Below, in pieces: positions 36,445 through 39,335 of a stretch of DNA of 39,335 bases; within the stretch, counting starts at the first letter, position 1, and every line of letters starts with the position of its first letter. The notes under the pieces were generated by a model. That model searched no databases. It was given only the letters and a program-made list of their open reading frames with translations, and had not been told where the DNA came from. Both the position numbers and the translations under genes were made by a program. The stretch covers positions 14,470 to 53,804 of the forward strand of contig NZ_LMSL01000016.1 of the NCBI RefSeq assembly GCF_001428405.1, read 5' to 3'. This DNA comes from Frateuria sp. Soil773 (GTDB taxonomy: Bacteria; Pseudomonadota; Gammaproteobacteria; Xanthomonadales; Rhodanobacteraceae).

Positions 36445-36552
36445 CCCCTCTCCCGTCGGGAGAGGGGTTGGGGTGAGGGTCCGGCAACGCCGACGCGCCC
36501 GGCTCCGCCCGCACCCTCACCCGGCTGCCGCCACCTCTCCCGCAGGGAGAGG
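36445..36552. repeat. REP-type double hairpin between prmB and psd
   Basis: Two hairpins, CCCCTCTCCC-GTC-GGGAGAGGGG (36445-36467) and CCTCTCCC-GCA-GGGAGAGG (36534-36552), bracket an inner inverted repeat GGTGAGGGT/ACCCTCACC (36472-36480 and 36513-36521). The TTGGGGTGAGGG core is a widespread gammaproteobacterial intergenic repeat. It separates divergent genes, so it is not a terminator in the usual sense. Confidence 0.85.
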
Positions 36553-36580
36553 GAACGCACGTTGAAGGCTGCGGCACCTC

Positions 36581-36586
36581 TATACT
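36581..36586 (+). promoter_or_regulatory. -10 element of psd; predicted leaderless start
   Basis: TATACT is followed by six bases and the ATG at 36593, so the predicted +1 is the A of the start codon. No ribosome-binding site lies within 15 bases. Confidence 0.45.
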
Positions 36587-36592
36587 GCCCGG

Positions 36593-37456
36593 ATGACGTT
36601 CAAGACCACGCCTTTCAAAGTCGGCCTCCAATACGCCCTTCCGCACCGCTTCCTGTCGCGCCTGGTCTACTGGGCCACGCGCTGGACCTTCGCGCCGTGG
36701 AAGAACTGGCTGATCGGCACCATCGTGCGCAAGTACGACGTGGTCATGCGCCAGGCCGCGCAGCCCGACCCGCTGGCCTACCAGCACTTCAACGCCTTCT
36801 TCACCCGCAAGCTCAAGCCCGGCGCGCGCCAGGCCGACGCCGACCCGGCCGCCGTGCTCTCGCCCGCCGACGGCCGCATCAGCCAGGCCGGCGCCATCGT
36901 GGACGGGCGCATCTTCCAGGCCAAGGGGCAGGAATACACCGCCGCCGAACTGCTTGGCGGCGACGAGGCCGCCGCGGCCCCCTATCGCAACGGCCGCTTC
37001 GCCACCGTCTACCTGTCGCCGCGCGACTACCACCGCGTGCACATGCCGCTGAAAGGCACCCTGAAGGAAACCGTGCACGTGCCCGGGCGCATCTTCAGCG
37101 TGGCGCCGTTCGCGGTGGAAGCGATCCCGCGCCTGTTCGCGCGCAACGAGCGGCTGGTCTGCCACTTCGAGGGCGAACACGGCCCGTTCGTGGTGGTGAT
37201 GGTGGGCGCGATCCTGGTCTCGTCGGTAGCCACGGTATGGGACGGGCTGGTGATCCCGCCCTATGCGCCGTCGATCCGCCGCAAGTCGTTCGCCGGCCAG
37301 AACATCACCCTGGACCGCTTCGCCGAGATGGCCCGCTTCAACATGGGCTCCACCGTGATCGTGCTGCTGCCCGAGGGCATGGCCGAGCTGGACCCGCTGC
37401 AGCCGCAGCAGGCGGTCCTGGTGGGCCAGGCCATCGGCCGGCTGACGCAGTCCTGA
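36593..37456 (+). CDS. psd: Phosphatidylserine decarboxylase proenzyme
   Basis: 287 aa. It makes phosphatidylethanolamine at the inner membrane. The proenzyme cleaves itself between G252 and S253, and the serine becomes the pyruvoyl group; the motif here is NMGST instead of the usual LGST. The Asp-His-Ser triad partners are D93 (LSPADGRI) and H147/H150 (DYHRVHMP). The N-terminal hydrophobic stretch RLVYWATRW, followed by [15 protein letters not shown], fits the family. A short hairpin GATCGCGG/CCGCGATC at 37473-37497 follows the stop but has no U tract. Confidence 0.96.
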   Translation: MTFKTTPFKVGLQYALPHRFLSRLVYWATRWTFAPWKNWLIGTIVRKYDVVMRQAAQPDPLAYQHFNAFFTRKLKPGARQADADPAAVLSPADGRISQAGAIVDGRIFQAKGQEYTAAELLGGDEAAAAPYRNGRFATVYLSPRDYHRVHMPLKGTLKETVHVPGRIFSVAPFAVEAIPRLFARNERLVCHFEGEHGPFVVVMVGAILVSSVATVWDGLVIPPYAPSIRRKSFAGQNITLDRFAEMARFNMGSTVIVLLPEGMAELDPLQPQQAVLVGQAIGRLTQS

Positions 37457-38001
37457 GGATGGGCGGCGCCCGGATCGCGGCTGCCGCAACCGCGATCGTC
37501 CGCGACGCGGCCATCCAGGATCGGTGACTTTCCCAGCCGAAGCCGCCCCGTGGTGCTGGCCGCACCCGTCGGCGGCATCGGCCAGAACGACACCCGCAGG
37601 GGGAGCGTCGCCGACCCGCAAGGCTTTCTTCGTATAGGCCGCCTCCAACGCCGGTGCCGCCATGCCGGTCGCGGCGCAGGAAGACGGCTCGACGAATGCC
37701 GGCATGGCCGGCGCTTCGCACGCTAGCGCCGCCATCGCGCCCATGCCGGGCGCCTTCAAGGACAACCGCGCGACGGTGCGCTACGCCTGAACAACCTACG
37801 AAGCCCCGGCCGCTGTCGCAAGGGCTCTCGGCATCCTCCGCCCATGCCGTTTGCCAGCATCCGCCTACCAGATAAACAGCAGAAACTGACGATTTGCGTC
37901 GTTTTGTGACCTTATAGGTACAAACCCTCGCCCGCACTGGCTATCCTCGACCAGATTGGAGGCGCCGACGTTCCGCCGGCGCCGGGGATGGGATAGGCCT
38001 C
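37457..38001. other. Gene-poor region between psd and the 144-aa protein
   Basis: No recognisable gene over 545 bp. A 42-codon frame (37662-37790) beginning MPVAAQEDGSTNAGMAG and ending KDNRATVRYA continues upstream past an in-frame TAG as PTRKAFFV-stop-AASNAGAAM, so it may be the decayed end of an Ala-rich secreted protein. The last 140 bases are AT-richer. An imperfect palindrome at 37903-37924 (TTTGTGACCT then TAT then AGGTACAAA, one bulge) lies about 78 bp before the next gene and may be an operator. Confidence 0.4.
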
Positions 38002-38436
38002 ATGCGCATATTCAGCCAGTTGATCGCCTTGAACCGCAGCCGCCAGCTCGGCCGACAGTTCAAGGAGATCGAGCGAAGCATCCGGGCCCTGCCCGACCGC
38101 AGCCGCGCCCGGCTGGGCACGCTGACGTTGCGCGAGATCGGCCAGGCGTCCCGCAGCCCCTTCCCGCACCTCTACGGCACGCCGCCGGAGGAACGCTACC
38201 TGCCCTGGGGCCAGGGCACCGACATCGGCTACGCCCGGGCCTGCTCGGACAATCCCGAGGTGGCCATGCGCGGCATCGCGCTGTGGCTCGCGGTCGCCTA
38301 CCACGAAACCAAGGATTCGCCGCATCCCAGCCTGCAGCCGCATTTCCGCCAGTTGATGCGGGTGGTGCGCGAGCTGAAGGAAATGCACGGCGAGGACACC
38401 GTCGGCAGTTGGATGCACGACAGCGCCACCGCCTGA
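38002..38436 (+). CDS. Conserved hypothetical protein (144 aa)
   Basis: Cytoplasmic by sequence, with no signal peptide or membrane segment. The N-terminal half is helical and basic: LNRSRQLGRQFKEIERSIRALPDRSRARLGTLTLREIG. A central block has FPHLYGTPPEERYLPWGQGTDIGYARACSDN, and a C-terminal helical part has GIALWLAVAYHETKDSPHPSLQPHFRQLMRVVRELKEMHGED. I do not recognise the family. It stands alone between psd and a response regulator on the same strand, behind an AT-rich upstream region. Codon use is typical of the window, supporting expression. Confidence 0.8.
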   Translation: MRIFSQLIALNRSRQLGRQFKEIERSIRALPDRSRARLGTLTLREIGQASRSPFPHLYGTPPEERYLPWGQGTDIGYARACSDNPEVAMRGIALWLAVAYHETKDSPHPSLQPHFRQLMRVVRELKEMHGEDTVGSWMHDSATA

Positions 38437-38518
38437 GCCCCGGCCGCGCCGCGAGGGAACGCGCAGCGCATGGCCCGATTCGCTAGCATCGATGCTCCCG
38501 CCCGTTCCCTGACGCGCC

Positions 38519-39247
38519 ATGCTTCCCTCCCCTGCTTCCGCCCCGTGCCCGGCCCCGTGTCCCGCCCTGCGCGTCGCCCTGCTCGAGGACGATGCCGAGC
38601 TGCGCGAGCAGATCCTGCTGCCCGGCCTGCGCAGCCATGGTTTCGAAGTGACCGGGCTGTCCAGCGCCGCCGAGCTGTACCTGCAGTTGCCGCAGCAGAC
38701 CTTCGACATCCTGGTGCTGGACGTGGGCCTGCCCGACCAGGACGGCTTCACCATCACCCGCTACCTGCGCGCGTCCTCGTCGATCGGCATCGTCATGCTC
38801 ACCGGGCGCGGCGGCGCCGCCGACCGCGTGCACGGCCTCTCGATGGGCGCCGACGCCTACCTCGCCAAGCCGGTGAACCTCGACGTGCTGGCCGCCACGC
38901 TGCACAGCCTTGGCCGCCGGCTGGGCAGCACGCCACCGGCACCGGCGGTCGAAGCCCGCCCCGCCTGGCGGCTGCATGCGAATGGCTGGAGCCTGGTCGC
39001 CCCCGGCGGCGGCACGGTGGCGCTGACCCAGGCCGAGCGCTGCGTGCTGGGGCTGCTGCTGTCCAAGAGCGGCGAGGCGGTCTCGCGCGAGACGCTGATC
39101 GCCGCGCTCACCCCGGACATCTACGACTTCGACCCGCATCGCCTGGAGACCCTGATCCACCGGCTGCGCCGCAAGGTCAACGCCGGCACCCGCGAGGCGC
39201 TGCCCCTGCGTGCGCTGCACGGGATGGGCTACGTGCTGGTGGCCTGA
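38519..39247 (+). CDS. OmpR-family two-component response regulator
   Basis: 242 aa. The receiver domain (about 17-130) has the acidic pocket LLEDDAELRE, the phospho-acceptor D68 (ILVLDVGLPDQDG), the switch T in VMLTGRGG and the conserved K in DAYLAKPV. The C-terminal winged helix (about 150-240) shows VALTQAERCVLGLLLSKSGEAVSRETLIAAL and HRLETLIHRLRRKVNA, a variant of the OmpR recognition helix. The first 16 residues (Pro/Ala/Cys-rich) precede the domain and may reflect an over-long start, though no better one is evident. No histidine kinase is adjacent in the window. Confidence 0.93.
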   Translation: MLPSPASAPCPAPCPALRVALLEDDAELREQILLPGLRSHGFEVTGLSSAAELYLQLPQQTFDILVLDVGLPDQDGFTITRYLRASSSIGIVMLTGRGGAADRVHGLSMGADAYLAKPVNLDVLAATLHSLGRRLGSTPPAPAVEARPAWRLHANGWSLVAPGGGTVALTQAERCVLGLLLSKSGEAVSRETLIAALTPDIYDFDPHRLETLIHRLRRKVNAGTREALPLRALHGMGYVLVA

Positions 39248-39283
39248 CGCCGCCCGCGCTTCGCGCCCCTCCCTCTCAGAGCC

Positions 39284-39335
39284 TGTTCACGATTTCCAAG
39301 TATCCCCCCAGAAACGTCATCCCAGCGAAGGCTGG
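39284..39335 (+). repeat. Left end of a TGTTCA-type element (cut by window edge)
   Basis: Starts TGTTCACGATTTCC then AAGTATCCCC and runs into CGTCATCCCAGCGAAGGCTGG at the end. It matches the ends of the elements at 7195-7301 and 35168-35446. The other end lies outside the window. Confidence 0.75.

Overview
The window reads as a chromosomal segment of a high-GC gammaproteobacterium of the Xanthomonadales, probably Rhodanobacteraceae (Rhodanobacter/Dyella/Luteibacter type). This is inferred from three things: the syntenic minus-strand block aroC - 2-hydroxyacid dehydrogenase - asd - small coiled-coil protein - fimV - truA - trpF, followed by trpB - trpA - accD, an order I recall from Xanthomonas relatives; the hutF-type histidine pathway; and many dispersed GTCAT-CC-CAGCG palindromic repeats. 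I saw no rRNA, tRNA, CRISPR, prophage, integrase or transposase gene.

Layout. 1-8.7 kb is an accessory/regulatory area: the end of an MFS transporter, a FAD monooxygenase divergent from a TetR regulator with two identical operators between them, two paralogous aldo/keto reductases and a small monooxygenase facing a LysR regulator, a YXWGXW-type lipoprotein, a DoxX protein, and hutF. 8.76-13.1 kb is a translationally coupled operon: a GNAT/nitrilase fusion, a ClC chloride/proton antiporter and hutI. 13.1-14.3 kb holds a small acidic protein, an isochorismatase-like hydrolase and ribosomal protein THX. 14.3-16.8 kb is a zinc island: a CDF exporter with a His-Asp tract, a MerC protein behind a near-consensus Zur box, and zur. 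16.8-22 kb holds gltX, envelope proteins and a glycosyltransferase/PAP2 pair.

22-39.3 kb is mostly housekeeping. It contains accD, trpA and trpB with a divergent LysR; trpF and truA; fimV (pilus/polarity hub); asd, aroC and prmB; psd; a conserved hypothetical protein; and an OmpR-family response regulator. The tryptophan genes are split into trpF and trpBA by the LysR gene. accD is separated from trpA by an array of 140-bp repeats.

The non-coding DNA is unusually rich. It includes a duplicated 45-bp element of DnaA-box-like sites after accD, a 140-bp tandem array whose two hairpins covary, a MITE-like family with 9-bp terminal inverted repeats, a 30-bp inverted repeat that supplies the trpA start codon, and twin hairpins upstream of merC. 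At least four genes have a -10-like hexamer placed exactly where a leaderless transcript would begin. No single new multi-gene system is proven. The best candidates for something undescribed are the duplicated DnaA-box-like element and the GNAT-nitrilase/ClC/HutI operon.
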